A DNA stretch of 64,000 nt from Sepiola atlantica (lineage: Eukaryota > Mollusca > Cephalopoda > Sepiida > Sepiolidae). The notes beneath the pieces are model-generated. The model was not told where the DNA came from and ran no database searches. It worked only from the letters and a program-made list of their open reading frames with translations. Both the position numbers and the translations under genes were made by a program. The stretch is from NCBI GenBank assembly GCA_963556195.1, contig OY744525.1:42094076-42158075 (forward strand), in the 5' to 3' direction. Shown here piece by piece: positions 63,713-64,000 of the stretch; position 1 is the stretch's first letter, and every line of letters begins with the position of its first letter.

Positions 63713-64000
63713 GATGGAGATTCTATCTTTCTTAGCTAAAAGAAAGATTCAGCTTGTTCGAACCAACATCAATGTTGATGTGCCCCAGGCGTTGATACTT
63801 AGACCTATATCATTTCTGCTCTTCATAAACGACCTCCACAATGCAATCGCATCTGAGATGTGTGTATTTGCTGATGACACCATGCTCTATTCCCGGCAGG
63901 AGGGTAAATCGAATGCTCACACATGCAAGGCAATGGCTGAATCCTTGGAAAATAAGCACTAGTCTGTAGTGGAATGGGGCCAAAAATGGATGGTCACATT
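63713..64000 (+). pseudogene. LINE RT fragment, cut by window end
   Basis: Encodes ILSFLAKRKIQLVRTNINVD, PQALILRPISFLLFINDLHN, AIASEMCVFADDTMLYSRQE and, after a stop, SVVEWGQKWMVTF. RT motif B region and FADD motif C of the same LINE family as 19552, with GxPQG decayed to DVPQA. Continues past the window. Confidence 0.8.

Overview
This window looks like non-coding, repeat-saturated DNA from an animal genome, most likely a marine invertebrate and plausibly a mollusc such as a cephalopod. The taxon is an inference from long (TA)n tracts, several SINE families, Penelope-like elements and 5S-like sequences close in form to molluscan 5S rRNA. I found no intact host protein gene, no tRNA gene I would call functional, no CRISPR array and no prokaryotic operon. 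Almost everything recognisable is a transposable element, a relic of one, or simple or tandem repeat.

Layout. 1-8 kb: microsatellites, a foldback element (812-1209), a mariner-type MITE (1412-1794), a degenerate hammerhead-like palindrome (2888-2968) and a long purine tract (4190-4620). 8.8-14 kb: U2-snRNA-headed SINEs, LINE 3' fragments, and a SINE whose 127-bp tail module is repeated about four times and which has jumped into a LINE relic. 14-19 kb: a hAT MITE with a perfect 8-bp target duplication, two copies of a 600-bp three-module repeat, a LINE tail and a 5S-headed SINE. 19.5-24 kb: a broken LINE reverse transcriptase and SINE fragments. 24.6-30 kb: two more U2-headed SINEs, then the only intact gene of the window, a 1275-residue Gag-Pol of a young Ty3/gypsy retrotransposon (25775-29978) with identical 169-bp LTRs and a perfect 5-bp target duplication.

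30-37 kb: tRNA-derived and 5S-derived SINEs, LINE tails, and a decayed Ty1/copia element (34214-about 37200, minus strand) that carries a U2-headed SINE in its 3' LTR and another SINE inside its reverse-transcriptase region. 37-44 kb: the third 600-bp repeat, a hAT MITE, mariner-type MITE copies, Penelope-like element ends and a 167-bp palindrome. 45.1-47 kb: a 35-bp minisatellite with a 70-bp higher-order period. 47-64 kb: a Penelope GIY-YIG endonuclease relic, LINE fragments (one head-to-head pair), MITE families with long terminal inverted repeats, a solo copia-type LTR, a mariner with a C-terminal transposase remnant, pyrimidine-rich microsatellites, a 5S-like sequence abutting a LINE tail, and a LINE reverse transcriptase cut by the window edge.

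How the parts work together: the autonomous elements (gypsy, copia, LINEs, Penelope, mariner, hAT) would have supplied enzymes to the non-autonomous ones. The target-site duplications of 9-15 bp around the U2-headed SINEs and the 127-bp-module SINE point to LINE-type target-primed reverse transcription. The TA or 8-bp duplications around the MITEs point to mariner and hAT transposases. The most notable items are the U2-snRNA-headed SINE family, the compact gypsy element that appears self-primed, and the SINE with an expandable tail.
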